The position numbers and the translations under genes were made by a program. Positions 32,401 to 46,283 of a stretch of 64,000 nt of DNA are shown piece after piece. The stretch comes from Muscardinus avellanarius (Eukaryota > Chordata > Mammalia > Rodentia > Gliridae): positions 27,446,826-27,510,825 of the forward strand of contig OY726561.1 of NCBI GenBank assembly GCA_963383645.1, in the 5' to 3' direction. Below the pieces are notes generated by a model. That model was not told the origin of the DNA. It did no database searches and saw only the letters and a program-made list of their open reading frames with translations. The stretch's first letter is position 1, and every line of letters starts with the position of its first letter.

Positions 32401-33003
32401 AAAAGAGATATCTCCATAGTGAAGAAGTGAAGAAGTTCAACATCACTAATAATGGGACAAGTTAACCTCATGAGCCACGAGATGAGAGGCACTGAAAAGC
32501 AGGGCACAATATTATTCCTGTACTATTGTGCCAAAATGCATGACCTTTATTTAAGCATGAGGAAATTATCAGATAAATCCCAGGTGAGAGCCATTCTATA
32601 AAACAAGTGACCAGTACTCTATAAATACGGCAACGCTATGCAAGGCAAAGAAAAAATGGGGAACTGATCCAGATTAAAAACTGACCACAGACAAGTGGCA
32701 AGCAAACGGAATGCGTGAAGTTGGAGGAAAACAGATGTTGCTCTTAAGCACATTAGAGAGAAAATAACATCGAGAAAGTGGTGGTGTATTAGTACTGACC
32801 TGGCTGATTTTGAGAATGAGAGCTGGCATTTATAAGTTAGTCCTTATATACTTAGATTCAATTGCAGTTCTAAAGATTCAATTGCAGTTGTGAACATCTT
32901 AATATTAATTTAATTTTATTAAATATAACCTTGAAGATAGTTACAGGCAATTTGATGACAATTTAAAAGGAACTTGTTGAAAATAATACAACTTTCAGAA
33001 AAG
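32401..33003. other. Unassigned unique sequence
   Basis: Contains only a short local repeat, 'attcaattgcagtt', at about 32858 and 32878. Confidence 0.4.
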
Positions 33004-33445
33004 TGTTAGTTGGCTTTTTGTCATGGTGAACAAATACCTGACAAACCACTTGAAGGAGGAAAGATTTATTTTGGATCATGGTTTCAGAAGGTTCAGTACA
33101 GGGTTGGCTGGCTTCATTAATATGGAGTGAGGCAGAAGGTCATGGAGGATGTGGTAGGGGAAGTCACGTAGCTCATGGCAACTAGAAGCAGATAGAGGGA
33201 GAGACTGACCCCCAAAACACTTCTTCAGTGACATACTTCCTTCAACCCCACCTACATATAACTTCTACCACCTCTCAATAGTCTGTTCAAATTATTATTC
33301 CATCAAATGCATTAATCCACTGATGATGTTAGAGCCCTCCTGATCCAAATGCTTCCCTAAAGCCCCACCTCTAGACATTACTGCACTGGGGACCAAGCTT
33401 CAGCACAAGAGTTTTTGGAGGACATTCCAGATTCAAACCGTAACA
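33004..33445 (-). mobile_element. ERVL-MaLR solo LTR
   Basis: Plus-strand ends are tgttagttggctttttgtc and attcaaaccgtaaca. Internal 'gaggaaagatttattttggatcatgg', 'cattaatccactgatgatg' and 'ctgcactggggaccaagc' match the reverse complement of MST-like MaLR LTRs. 442 bp, no internal region, no duplication left. Confidence 0.8.
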
Positions 33446-33545
33446 GGCATACAAGTAAGATACTGATTTAAATATATGAATACACATCAAGAATAATTAT
33501 TCTGCTTTTGCTATGCTTTATGTTTCAGATAATCAAAAATAAGTC

Positions 33546-33755
33546 TGAGCCATTCGTGGTGGCACATACTTGTAATCCCAGCATTCAGAAGGCTGAGACC
33601 AGAGGATTGTGGTTTGCGGACAGCCTCAGCTACTTAGTGAGGCTCTCCACAACTTAGTGAGACCCTGTTTCAAAATAAAGAATAAAAATAGGGCAGGGGG
33701 TGTAGCTCAGAGGTCGAATACCCCTGGATTCCATCCCCAGACCTGCAAAAAAAGT
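33546..33755 (+). mobile_element. B1-dID SINE, type A
   Basis: 'gagccattcgtggtggcacat' to 'ccatccccagacctgc' plus an A-tail. Confidence 0.92.
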
Positions 33756-33823
33756 TTCAAAAATATCTATTAATATATAAGTATATCCTTTTTTGAAAGA
33801 ATCTTGTCATTAGAAATTAATTT

Positions 33824-34034
33824 TGGCCGGGCATGATGTTGCATGCTACTAATCCCCACGCTTGGGAGGTGGAGACAGGAGGATCGTGCAGGTTCGAAGC
33901 CAGCCTCGCTGGCTTAAGAGACCCTGTTTCCAAATAAAAAAGTATAAAATAGTTCTGGGAGTGTAGCCCAGCCCAGAGGTAGATGGACTTCCAGGAACCC
34001 CAGTACCATCAAAAAAAAAAAAAAAAAAAAAAAA
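33824..34034 (+). mobile_element. B1-dID SINE, type B
   Basis: Type B signature 'cctcgctggcttaagagacc', with a 5-bp duplication 'cccag' in the right half and an A-tail of about 25. Confidence 0.93.
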
Positions 34035-34042
34035 GAATATTG

Positions 34043-34257
34043 AGCCGGGTGTGATGGCACACGCTGTAATCACAGCATTTGGAAGGCTGAGACAGGAGGA
34101 TCATGGTTCATGGACAGCCTCAGCTACTACTTAATGAGGTCCTTTGCAACTCAATGAGACCCTGTTTCAAAATAAAGAATAAAAAATAAAGCTGGGGCGT
34201 AGCTGGGAGGTAGAATGCTCCTGGGTTCCATCCCTAGTACAGCAAAAAAAGAAAAAA
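34043..34257 (+). mobile_element. B1-dID SINE, type A
   Basis: 'gccgggtgtgatggcacac' to 'ccatccctagtacagc'. It lies just beyond the A-tail of the preceding SINE. Confidence 0.92.
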
Positions 34258-34280
34258 AGTGAATTTGAATAGGAAACTTA

Positions 34281-34281
<1 letters not shown>

Positions 34282-34320
<39 letters not shown>
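34282..34320. repeat. (GT)n microsatellite
   Basis: About 19 GT units abutting the right half of a minus-strand SINE. Confidence 0.95.
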
Positions 34321-34323
<3 letters not shown>

Positions 34324-34329
34324 TTTGTT

Positions 34330-34546
34330 TTACTGGGGATGGATCTTAGGGCCATTCTACCTCCAAGCTACACGCTCAGCCCTATTTTATTTTTTCTTTA
34401 TTTAGTGTTTTCTTTTTTTGTGTGTGATACTGGGTATGGAACCCGGGAGCATTCTACTTCTAAGCTACACGGTCTCATTGCAAAGGGCCTAGCTAACCTC
34501 GGTTCTCAACCTCTCGAATGCTGGGATGACAAGCGTGGCCACCAAG
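34330..34546 (-). mobile_element. B1-dID SINE, rearranged (two right halves)
   Basis: Right half at 34330-34395, then a second right half at 34425-34475 followed by a shortened left half to 34546; diverged. Confidence 0.7.
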
Positions 34547-34863
34547 TCCATCTGGTGAGTTCTGACCTTCTAAAAGCAGAGGTTGCAGCATGCATGGGGA
34601 GGATGGGAGAACCTAGAGGCAGCGGGCTAGTTTTGCGTGATTGTAATGACCTCAGCGTGATATAAATGATGAAGGCTGGGATGAAGGCGGAGTCAGTGTG
34701 GAGGAGGCAGAAAGTTTTCTGAAAGAGAGAGGGACAAGGGAGAAGAAGAGAAGCAAGGGGGTGAAAGGAAGAGAGTGGAATGATGGGAATGGAAGAGGAA
34801 TAGAGATCGCTGTGAGGGATATACTTGGTTTCACAACACTTGCTTTAAAATGAGAAAAACTAA

Positions 34864-35080
34864 GCTGGGTGTGGTGGCGCACGCTTGTGATCCCAGTATT
34901 CAGGAGGCTGAGACAGGAGGATCACGGTTTGCGGACAGCTTCAGCTACTTAGTGAGGCCCTTTGCAACTCAGGGAGACCCTGTTTCAAAATAAAGAATAA
35001 AAAATAGGGTTGGGGGTGTTGCTTGGAGGTAGAATGCCCCTGGGTTCCATCCCCAGTGCTGTAAAAAAATAAATAAATAA
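34864..35080 (+). mobile_element. B1-dID SINE, type A
   Basis: 'gctgggtgtggtggcgcac' to 'ccatccccagtgctgt', with tail (aaat)n. Confidence 0.93.
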
Positions 35081-35405
35081 AAGAGAGAAAAAAAATAAAA
35101 TGTGGAGAATTTAAGTAACATAATCATTTTACTCAGAAAACACTCTAGTGTTACAGGATGAGAGATTTTCAAATTATTCTGCACAACCCCATCTTTGCAT
35201 ATCTGCTTGGAAAGCATTCAAACAGAAAGCACAAATGGGGAATGCGAGAGGTTTATGTAGAGGTGAAGGCCCCAGCTGAGAAAGGCCATGAGTAGAGGGG
35301 GAAGTGTTGTGTTCTGGAATGGGTCAGAAATGGGAAGGGGGCCTGGGGCAGTGGTTACACTTCAGAGACCAGATCTGGAGTGGTTTGTGTCCCAGAAACA
35401 CTTTA

Positions 35406-35617
35406 TTATTATTATTATTATTATTTTCTTTTTGGTGGTACTGGGGTTCCTGGAAGCCCTTCCACCTCTGGGCTACACTCCCAGACCCATTTTTACATTT
35501 TTATTTGGAAACAGAGTCTCCTAAGCCATCGCACGCGGCTGGCTTTGAACCTGCGCGATCCTCCTGTCTCTGCCTCCCAAGCGCGGGGATTACAAGCCTG
35601 TGCCACCACGCCCGGCC
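35406..35617 (-). mobile_element. B1-dID SINE, type B (young)
   Basis: Reverse complement with a (att)n tail. A 13-bp duplication with one mismatch, cagaaacacttta (35393-35405) and cggaaacacttta (35619-35631). Confidence 0.94.
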
Positions 35618-35829
35618 CCGGAAACACTTTATACATATTACATCTTGAGGTGGGCCACCACCCTTTGTGTGTCTCAGCTTAGTGACCCTGCAATGTTCCT
35701 CCAACACCTTCCTGAAGGCAAAGGGTCCAAGTGACTCCATGCAGGTAAGCTTCTGTCAGACCCGTTAACCCCATCTCTGCTCCCTGCCCACAGGGAAGAG
35801 GGCCAAGGTGAGCCTGCCATGTACACAAT

Positions 35830-35980
35830 GCCAGTCTCAATGACATGTCTGGGAAAGGGGAGGGAGTGGGGGGAGATCTGAGGAAACACATCAAGTATCA
35901 CGTACATGCATATTCCTGTTACTCTCTACCTCATTATGATGTATGCTCACAGTGCATCAATAACGGTACTAAAAAGCCAA
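35830..35980 (+). mobile_element. L1 3'-UTR fragment
   Basis: The purine tract 'ggaaaggggagggagtggggggag' and the end 'gatgtatgctcacagtgcatcaata' match the L1 3' ends elsewhere in the window. Confidence 0.6.
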
Positions 35981-36369
35981 AGTAAACCTGGGCAGGCAAA
36001 CTTCTGGTTCATCCTGGCTGATCCATCCACTAATGCCTAGCTACCTGCATAACATTTAGATTAGTAGAGGAAAGAGGACAAGGATGGTAGCAACTTAGGT
36101 CAGCATGAAGCATTGACAACATAGGTCAAAAAGCCATCAAAGTCAAATGTAACCTTTTGCACAAAACAGGTCTCATAGTTTGGTTGTTAACCTTTCAATC
36201 TCCCGAGTCTCCTCACTTGAATGAAACCCTCTATTTCCGAATAAGTATAATATTTAAATACAGGAGATTATAAGTAGCATTTTAATCTAAGTTTGCCAAA
36301 TCCATTTCCTCTCTGAAAATATTATATGTACATATATTTTGGCTGGTGCTTGGTTTTAATAGTACCAAG

Positions 36370-36480
36370 AGCCAGGCATGGGGGCACATGCCTGGACAGG
36401 AGGATCACAAGTACAAGACCAACCTGAGCAATTTAGTGAGATTCTCAGTAATTTAGTGAAGACCTATTTCAGAAAAATGA

Positions 36481-36521
<41 letters not shown>

Positions 36522-36582
36522 AATGGGGGTGTAGCTAAGAGGTAGAATGTTCCTGCATTCAATCCTTAGTAACTAAAAAAAA
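36370..36582 (+). mobile_element. B1-dID SINE with (GATA)n linker
   Basis: The linker between halves is replaced by (GATA)10 at 36481-36521. 'taccaaga' flanks both sides. Confidence 0.88.
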
Positions 36583-36970
36583 ATACCAAGAAGTTAAAAA
36601 AACAAACAAACAAACAAAAACCAACAATCAACCATCATTACCAAAAGAAAAAAGTTAAGTCTTTTTTTTCTTACTAAAGAAATGAAAGGTCTTAGTAAAC
36701 TTTAAAACTCTAAAAGAACCCATGTTAGGCTAGGCTATATGTATTCACAATGGCTCCTTTTTTCACTTTCAAAGAAATTTTAGAAGAAAATCTTTGAAAG
36801 TTATAAAACAGTTGTCACCAAATTTGCAACCTCTACCTTATTGTTAGTACTTAGAGTACATATTATCATTAACTTTCCCTTGGGTTCAATACTCAGTATC
36901 ACAAATAGACAACAAAAAGAATTCCTCTGCTTTTTCAAAGCAACAGAAGTTCTTTAAGATGAAGAATTAA
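36583..36970. other. Unassigned sequence with a short SINE scrap
   Basis: 'gggttcaatactcagtatcac' at about 36882-36903 looks like an ID-half remnant. The rest holds (caaa)n and unique sequence. Confidence 0.4.
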
Positions 36971-37180
36971 AGCCAGACATGATGACTCACCCTTGTAATC
37001 CCAGTGGGAGGCTGACACAGGAGGATCTATGTTCTCGGCCAGCCTCAGCTACTTAGTGAGGCCCTCTGCAACTCAGTGAGATCCTGTTTCAAAATAAAGA
37101 ATAAAAAGTAGGGCTGGGGGTGTAGCTCAGAGGTAGCATGCCCCTAGGTTTCATCCCTAGTATCGCAAAAAAAAAAAAAA
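36971..37180 (+). mobile_element. B1-dID SINE, type A
   Basis: 'gccagacatgatgactcac' to 'tcatccctagtatcgc' plus an A-tail. Possible duplication gaagaatta / gaagaaata. Confidence 0.92.
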
Positions 37181-38266
37181 AGAAGAAATAGATTTGGAGG
37201 TGTGCCCCGCAGAAGATATTAACCTTCTCTTTCTTTGATAGAATGGAATTGGACATATGTTTTCAGCCTACACACTCCATGAAAAAGCTGAATCATATTT
37301 TTGAATTCACAGGTTGTTTGGCTTATGTAACATGAAGCAATTTCAGACATGACTCATTTTGTCCTGATAAGTGAAATCGTGATGTCATGTGTACATGGCA
37401 CTGTTGGGTCCACACGGGCCTGTGGGAGTTGTATGCTCTTAGGAAAGAAATGTGGTGGGAGTATTTGGCTCAAATACCTCTCAATACTAGGACACAATAA
37501 TTTACATTCCGTATTCAAAAGTAATTACTGATTCCACAGTGCTTTTAAAAGCATGTGGATGCTTAATGTGAAATTTCATGATCAGTTCTCAAATCCCAGT
37601 TTAAAAACAATTGCTTAAGTTTTAATTATGCTGTAGGGTTTTAAACTACCGCCCGGGTGATTGACCCACATGTCCTCTGTAATTGTCCCAAGCATGTTGT
37701 TCAAATCAAGCCTTCATACACCAGCTCTTTCTCTGTATCATGGGAAGAAGGTAGGGTCATTTAGGAAAGGGAATGTTTACCTTGTTGCTAGACTAGGGGA
37801 ATATAACACTTTTAGAGTGTTAAAATTATTGGTTTTGACTTTGGGTGTACTTAGAACAAAAAGTCTTAAGAGTCATTTATATGCCTTTAGCAAATGGGCT
37901 GGGGTTGCTAGAGCCTTTCACATCTGATAACCTGCAATTCCAGCATTAGATCTGAACACTTCCTCCTGGTAGGTAGTTAGACAGGAAAAAAACAGGGTAG
38001 AGAGAAAAAGGACAGGAAAGCCCAGGTGTGGTCAGAGACTTTCAGCCTATAATACTGCTGCTTTAGGTTTTCCAACATGATACAATTCTGTGCAGCTGCA
38101 CTAAGCTGTGGCACAAAACTCAAAATACAAGGAAAGGGTGGATTTGGGGGGTGGTTTTTAAATTGCTACTCCATGTGGCAATGGGATCCCTTCTTTATTT
38201 GAGATGCTTTCTTCTTAGCCCCCTCTCCTCTCACTCTGCTCCTGGACCCTCCAGTAAAATTAGTCT
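37181..38266. other. Unassigned unique sequence
   Basis: About 1.1 kb before the gap. No repeat or exon recognised; open frames of 60-88 codons have no recognisable domain. Confidence 0.4.
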
Positions 38267-38466
38267 NNNNNNNNNNNNNNNNNNNNNNNNNNNNNNNNNN
38301 NNNNNNNNNNNNNNNNNNNNNNNNNNNNNNNNNNNNNNNNNNNNNNNNNNNNNNNNNNNNNNNNNNNNNNNNNNNNNNNNNNNNNNNNNNNNNNNNNNNN
38401 NNNNNNNNNNNNNNNNNNNNNNNNNNNNNNNNNNNNNNNNNNNNNNNNNNNNNNNNNNNNNNNNNN
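38267..38466. other. Assembly gap (200 N)
   Basis: Exactly 200 unresolved bases; the round number suggests a standard filler, so true length is unknown. Confidence 0.97.
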
Positions 38467-38487
38467 GAGATACTTTCTAATCTACTT

Positions 38488-38590
38488 CCCTCTTTGTAAT
38501 CTAAGCTTTTAGTATGACTTTGAGCAACTTACTTGAACTTTCTGTTAAAGATAATACTTCAGATTCAGAGAGCAGTAGTGAGGATTATAT
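38488..38590 (+). repeat. MIR core fragment
   Basis: 'agtatgactttgagcaacttacttgaac' followed by a diverged tail fits the MIR core. Confidence 0.55.
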
Positions 38591-38599
38591 TATCCCATC

Positions 38600-38997
38600 T
38601 TATGTTGCAATGGCAAAGATCCAAGAGTGGGTACTTTATAAGGCTCATGATACTTGTGGGAGGAATATTCAAATAGCATAGCATCTTCTTCCTTGGCTGC
38701 ATCACATTGTGGAGTGGAAGCAGAAAGGGAAACAGCTACAAGGAGAAGAGACTGAGATGTGGGGTAGCCTCCCTTTAAAACTCACTCTGGTGAGTACTAA
38801 CTCAACTCCCATGAGACCCAGCCTACTACTCCTGGGAAATATCATTAATCCATTCATGAGGGTAGAGCCCCTCGGCCTGACTAGCTCCACCAGGACCCAC
38901 CTCTTAAAGGTACTATCACTTCAGCATCACCACTCTGGGGACCAAGCTTCTAGCACATATACCTCCTGGGAACAAACCATATTCAAGCCTTAACAGG
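38600..38997 (-). mobile_element. ERVL-MaLR LTR relic
   Basis: 'attaatccattcatgagggtagagcccctc', 'cccacctcttaaaggtactatcac' and 'catcaccactctggggaccaagc' match, in order, the reverse complement of MaLR LTRs; it ends near 'ttcaagccttaaca'. Confidence 0.7.
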
Positions 38998-39771
38998 GAC
39001 TGAATAAAATTGTACTTGAAACAGATTTAGAGTGGTTTACAAATAAAATATTTATTGAACATCTGCCTAAGTGTCAGGAAGTAAGCAGGGAATTGGGAAT
39101 GAGGAGATGAATAGGGAGCAGTTATAATCTGGAAGCCTTGCCTGGCATGTAAGACAGACTTGGGCACTGTTATTTTTTTCCCCTTTCATTCCCGCCCCAC
39201 CCTATCAGTTTTTTATTACCAGGATTTGAAATGAAACGTGGAGAAAGTTTTCCATTTTACATTTCTGTCTTGCATGACATTTAAATTCAGAGATAAACTT
39301 AACTTCAATAGCTAAAACAAAAGCTCATTTATTATTAACATTTATTAATGGAGAAAGGGATGGTATAATTTGAAAATAATGAGGCAAGAAAGGAGTGGCC
39401 CCAGATCAGATGGGAGTTCTGTGTTCCCAGGAGTTCCCCAGAAATATGCTGTGGGAGTAATAGGTCTGATGTTCTCTCAGCCTGAGAACAGTATTTAATA
39501 TTTCCTTATCTTATAAAGGAAGAAAAAATTCTGTTTCATTAGCAGAGGAACAAAGTAAACACCATGATTAATCTTCCTAATGCAGTAGTTTTATATTTGT
39601 GTTAACATGTATTAAAACAATTGCTTAAGAGGGTTATGTTGTTATTTTCAAAACAAGCCACCCAGTGGGTTTGGCCTGCAGAATAACTGCCCACTCATTT
39701 GGAGAATTTACATTGGCCAATCAGTCTTGACACTTCTATCCTGCCCAGCTGGTTTTCTTCACCTAATCAGG
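38998..39771. other. Unassigned unique sequence
   Basis: Nothing recognised. Confidence 0.4.
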
Positions 39772-39787
39772 CACCACATCTCTATTT

Positions 39788-40025
39788 ATTTTTTCTTTCT
39801 TTCTTTCTTTTTTTTTTTTTTTTTGGTACTAGGGATGGAACTCAGGAGGCTTCTACCTCTGAGCTACACCCCAGCCCTATCTTTTTGTTCTTTATTTTGA
39901 AACAGGGTCTCACTGAGTTGCAAAGAGCCTCACTAAGTAGTAGCTAAGGCTGTCCTAGAACCATGATCCTCCCGTCTCAGCCTCCCAAATGCTGGGGTTA
40001 CAAGCGTGCACCACCACACCCGGCT
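39788..40025 (-). mobile_element. B1-dID SINE, type A
   Basis: Reverse complement with a T-rich tail. A perfect 16-bp duplication, caccacatctctattt, is at 39772-39787 and 40026-40041. Confidence 0.95.
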
Positions 40026-40041
40026 CACCACATCTCTATTT

Positions 40042-41780
40042 CAATCAACTACATATCTAAAGTTACAGCCACATGAGAACAAAAAAAAATTTTTATATCT
40101 GGCTGTTGTTCTTAGGGAGTTTGACTATGTTAAATATAGTGAGTTTTATCAATAATGAATGATGGACAATTAACTATCAAAATAGGAAGAAGGGATTCTA
40201 CAAATTAGAACTTTTGTAGTTTATCAAGACAAACGATCTATACCTTTTACTTTTTAGGTACCTGAATGAACACCCCCAAAAATCTGCTTGAAGTAATTTG
40301 TACTCTAATTTAGAAAGACAAATACAGAAACATAGGATCGCAAAACAATCTGGAAAACGCTCCATGGAGGCAGCTGGAAACTGTTTCAGGAAAATGAGAA
40401 TAATGAAACTGATGCTTGGGATGTCTGAGGAGACCTCAGACAAGGGGATATTTGACTGCATAAAATAAGAACAGGAATTCACATGATGGAAAAGTAGGGG
40501 AGGGGAGTCTTGGTTGCAGAAAAAGAACATCTCAAACCTAGAGATATAGAGGAATGTGCAAGGAAGTCAAGAGTACATTTGGAATGCAAAGAGAGAAGGG
40601 AAGTTGGCACGGTTGATTGTGCCAGCCATGAGCAGGCCTTGATGCAGTTTTAAGGAGTTGGGGCATTGTTCTGTGTGTGGGAGCCTTGAGTTGCTGTTAA
40701 GCAAGATTGTGAAAGCCTTGTGTTTGTAATTTGTATTGGCATTGATTTATCTGTCCACCTGTCCATTGTCTCCTTGACACTACCATGAATCTCCCAGTTT
40801 CTGGGCAAGAGAACCCTTCATGGTCTCCAGGTTTAGCATGTAGGAGGCAGAGCCTAACTCTGAAGCAACAAGACACTTAGGATGTGGTGATAGAGGAAGA
40901 TCTCTGTACTCTTAGTGGCAACAGCAATTGTCTTGGAGCCTTCATAAGGGACCTACAGGATTGCTGCAGTTTTATGAAAGGATGAAATATGCATGTGGCT
41001 CCATTTGAAATATTGACGATTCTGTTCCTCTTATGATCCTGTTATGAATTAAACAGTGTGTCCAGTATAAAATTGGTTCTTTCAAAGACAAACTTCTGTC
41101 TGCTCTGAGAATAGAAGTCATTGTTAGCCATTCTAGACCTACTGCATTCAAAGAAGCAGCTAAGGAAACCTTGTAATGACAAATGCATGTGAGTAGTGAA
41201 AGCTATTTTAGACCACCCAGCATTTCCTCCCACGTGAACAATGATGGAGATTGAGCCTGTACTGATGGCTAATAAGGGAAGTATTAGTTACTAATAAGAA
41301 CAAGTTTTTATACTTAGGCAAAACAATAAAATCATTTTCTCTGTCTCTAAACTGTTAGCCAAGGGCTGCACCCGGTTTGACCAGGGTTGGCTATTAGCTC
41401 AGCTGAACACTGAATGTTAAAACACAAGAAAAGACACTTACTTAGAAAAAGAATTATATAGGCTCTCACAACAGTTTAGACTAAAGTTAAAAAATAAAAA
41501 CCAAGCTATATCGACCCAATATTAATTACTAATAACACAAAACAGTTACAGCTCCCAAACCTCCATACTTTGAAAGACTATTTTCCTGTGTCTTTCTTTT
41601 TTATCATAAAACAGTTTTCAACATTGTAAGTAACTTCTAGCAGACAGAGATAATAAAAAGCTGAGAAGTCACCAAGGACACAGGTAGACAATACATGCTT
41701 TAAACTTTAAGAATGAAAATAAAATAAAAATCAAAGGAAACTTCTATCGTGCAACCCGCTAAACCTTGCAAACCAAGTAA
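40042..41780. other. Unassigned unique sequence
   Basis: About 1.7 kb with no interspersed repeat I can name and no supported exon. A minus-strand frame at 40198-40530 (110 codons) is hydrophobic and unrecognised. Confidence 0.4.
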
Positions 41781-41784
41781 CACA

Positions 41785-42140
41785 TTTTGATCAGTGATGT
41801 CAGACCTGTCTGTCCCTGTGAGGGTGGGCAAAGAAGGCTAACAGGAGAGGCTTGCACAGCAGAGATAACTGGTGGGCCCGCACCTGATTTTGGTGGGAAA
41901 AGAGGACTATTGGCTAAGCAGAATGGGAGGAAGGAGATAATGAATTGTTATAAAAAAATGTTACATGTTGAGAGATTTCAGTGTCTTTCGAGGCACTCCA
42001 CTCCATCCCTCTGACACAGTGCTTTGATTGTTCTGTCCTTTTTTTCTACCTTTGTAATAATAAAACTTTGTTTAAGCTTGCAACAGTATAGTTCTGGCTA
42101 TTTTTTCTAGACTAGCTAAGAACAAAAACCCATGGTGACA
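41785..42140 (+). mobile_element. Possible ERV1-type LTR relic
   Basis: 'gtgggcaaagaaggctaacagg', 'ggtgggaaaagaggactattggc' and 'aataaaactttgtttaagcttgc' (a polyadenylation-signal context at about 42060) read like an LTR R-U5 region. Termini are not defined, so this is tentative. Confidence 0.3.
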
Positions 42141-42224
42141 TCTCAAATTGTTACAAACAATGGTATATATGAAGAGCTGGCCTCATCCCAAGAATTGGAC
42201 ATGTTTTTCTAAAGGAAGTGCCTG

Positions 42225-42288
42225 CCTTCCTTTTCCTTCCTTCCTTCCTTCCTTCCTTCCTTCCTTCCTTCCTCCCTCCCTCCCTCCC
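42225..42288. repeat. (TTCC)n microsatellite
   Basis: TTCC units passing into TCCC at the right end. Confidence 0.95.
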
Positions 42289-42609
42289 CACATCTCTTTC
42301 TCCCTCTTTCTTCTTTCTGTTCATCTTTCTTTCTGACAGTGATTGGTCCAGAAGCTGGTATAGGACCCAATTCTAGTTAACAAGGTACAAGAAGTTCCTG
42401 GAGGCACTTAGGAAGGTTCTCCTCCTTTTGAATGTGAACAAGAACATACCTCTGATTACCATCAGGCACCATCTTCAAGGTCGAGTTAGGTTGAAACTCT
42501 AGGTTGAGTAAAAAGATAGAACAAGGTTTGATCTAATGGCTGAGCCTTTAAAATAAACCACTCTTGAAACCCATTTCACTTCTGGACTTTCAGTTGTGAT
42601 AATTAAACC

Positions 42610-42611
<2 letters not shown>

Positions 42612-42656
<45 letters not shown>
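42612..42656. repeat. (GT)n microsatellite
   Basis: Runs directly into the right half of a minus-strand SINE, as a converted tail. Confidence 0.95.
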
Positions 42657-42661
<5 letters not shown>

Positions 42662-42857
42662 TACTGAGGATTGAATCCAGGGCCTTTTTACCTCTGAGCC
42701 ACATGTCAAGCCCTATATTATTTTTAATTTTGAAAAGGGTTTCCCTAAGTTGCTGAGGCCCTTGTTACATTGCTGAGGCTGGCCTTGAACCTGGGATCCT
42801 CCTGTCTCAGCCACCCAAGTACTGGGATTACAGCTGTGCACCACCACACCCTAGCTA
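42657..42857 (-). mobile_element. B1-dID SINE, diverged
   Basis: Reverse complement, 'ttactgaggattgaatccag' to 'accaccacaccctagct'. 'taattaaac' flanks it and its GT tail (42600 and 42857). Confidence 0.88.
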
Positions 42858-43974
42858 ATTAAACATTACTTTGAAGTAAAATGGCCTAAGTATGGGTGTA
42901 TTCATTCGAGTCACCCCTCCATGCCAGTCTAGTATGGAGCTGTACCTATCCTCTGTATTTCTATCTTTTAATAAACTTCTTAAAAAAAGGGCCTAAGTAT
43001 TTCTGTGCTCCGTTTCAATTTTGTCTTGCCATGTCACTTTTTCTTTCTTTCTTTCTTTTTTTTTAGGACCATGCCACTGAGATCTGCTACTTACCTCCCA
43101 CAACCATCACCTTCACTCTTAGGACACTGCCCTATGTTTATTTAGGAAACTGATGTCTGACATACACATCTTTTCTATATACATCAGGCCATCATCCAGG
43201 TAACGTCAGTATTCTCAGGATGTTGTATTCAGTATCTTCACATCAGGTACAGACCTTTACCATAATAACCTTTAGCTCTGTTTCTCCCGAGCACTACTTT
43301 ACAACGTGACATTCTCTTAAAATCTGCCATTCCCTTTTCTGACCACAAAACCCTATCCACTTCTCCCACCTGCCCCACTTCCTTCCTTCCTGGATTTCCC
43401 ACCATGTCACCCTCCTAGCTCTGGATCTCTTCTTGGTTCCCCATTTGTTTGGTCTCTTCCTATTTCACTGTTTTCCCCAACAGGGCTTTGGCATTTCACT
43501 GTCCTATCACCAGCACACTCACTCTTCTCTTCCCTGTAGACTTCTACTAATTTTCCTAGTCCTTAGCTTTCAATTGCTATCTGAACACTCTATTTACACC
43601 CACTATTGCAAGGTGTTGCTGGTGAAAAAGTGCATAATTAGACTGAATTCACTTAAGCTTGTTGATTTTCAAGTCATCTGAATTTCAGTATCATTCACTG
43701 TTCTTTTTATTCAGAGTTTCACCTGGCATGGACCATTCAAAACTTGTTCCACTCTTCAAATCTTTATCCATTCTCTCATCCTTAGCCAGATGTCCTGGCT
43801 TCCTGTTTCACATAGAAAATAAAAGCCACCACGGCAATTTTCAGCACATATTCTTATCTCTAAGTTCGCTGCCTCTTTTGCCGTCTTGTCAAGTTTTGCT
43901 TGTCTCTAAGAAGCACCTTCCAGCTTGGTGTAAAACAAACAAACAAAACAAAAACAAACATCCCTCCATGGATG
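42858..43974. other. Unassigned sequence, pyrimidine-rich
   Basis: About 1.1 kb, C/T-rich at 43300-43580. No repeat family or exon recognised. Confidence 0.4.
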
Positions 43975-43975
43975 A

Positions 43976-44012
<37 letters not shown>
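43976..44012. repeat. (TTA)n microsatellite
   Basis: About 12 units, likely the converted tail of the adjoining SINE right half. Confidence 0.93.
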
Positions 44013-45280
<1,268 letters not shown>

Positions 45281-45359
45281 GGACTGAAGGTGTAGCTCAA
45301 TTGTAGATTGTGTTAGCATGAATAAGGCCCTGAATTCAATTCTTGGTGTGCATGTGCAT

Positions 45360-45402
<43 letters not shown>
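45281..45402 (+). mobile_element. ID-type SINE with (AC)n tail
   Basis: 'gggactgaaggtgtagctcaattgtag', 'gttagcatgaataaggccctg' and (AC)20 at 45362-45402. Confidence 0.75.
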
Positions 45403-45405
<3 letters not shown>

Positions 45406-46283
45406 CTGAAAAAGCAGTTCTGAGTAGCTTCACTGGGTAACAACCTACTGGTTCAATTTTTTTTACTTTTCTTTACTTGAAAAGAAAAATGCGATTTTTT
45501 CCTTGAAACATGATTTTCTTTATAACGTGTTTAAAAATGATAGCCTCTGTTGCCTCTGAAAACCAGCTCATGGAAATCGAGAACCATTAGAGTAAATAAG
45601 CAGCAGCATATTTGCTTCAAAACATGATAGAGAACTGCTGACCTAATTTTCAACTAATTTTTCTCTTTTTCTTTCACCAGGACCTCTGCTTACAGAAAAA
45701 GAGAGAGTTCATAGTCCATAGTTGAGAGTTCATTATAGGCGTATAAACATTTCCCCTATGAAACCATGGGATTACCCAAGGATAATTTAGTTTCTGTGAA
45801 TATAAATAATGAAACATTGGGCCAAAGAAAAAGTTTTTTAAATTTTCTCCACAATTGACTTCCTTTGTGTGCAGACATATCCTAATCCACTCTTGAAAGT
45901 GAATCCTACATAGCAAAATTATGATGTGAGAAACACAAACACTGGCATCCTAGGGAAACTTTCTGAATGGTGACTATGAATGCCTCCTGCCCTTGCTCCT
46001 CCGCGCCTACCAAGGGGGTTGGGAGCCCCAGGTATCACTGCTAAAACTGGCTATTATCTTCCCGCTGTGTTATTAACATTAAGTCACATGGCATTGCATT
46101 GGTAGCTTGTTTACTTTCTGTTACAGTCAGGCAGCCTCAAGTTAAATGCCTTTAATTAAGAGTCACATATCTTCAGACTGTTCAGACTCTAGGCCATGAC
46201 ATCAATGAAGAGTTACCCATTCCCACTTGCTGAAATTTCCTCTATTATCTTAGTCATTGGGTTGAAAGACAAAGACAAATGCT
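45403..46283. other. Unassigned unique sequence
   Basis: Nothing recognised. Confidence 0.4.

Noticed and set aside
35786..35806. Possible micro-exon (tgcccacag before, gtgagc after)
   Set aside because: Acceptor- and donor-like words this short occur by chance; no flanking exon or protein context.
37900..37925. 'gggctggggttgctagag' as a SINE right half
   Set aside because: Sequence after it does not continue the ID consensus.
38151..38480. 109-codon ORF across 38267-38466
   Set aside because: It crosses the run of N and has no real sequence in the middle.
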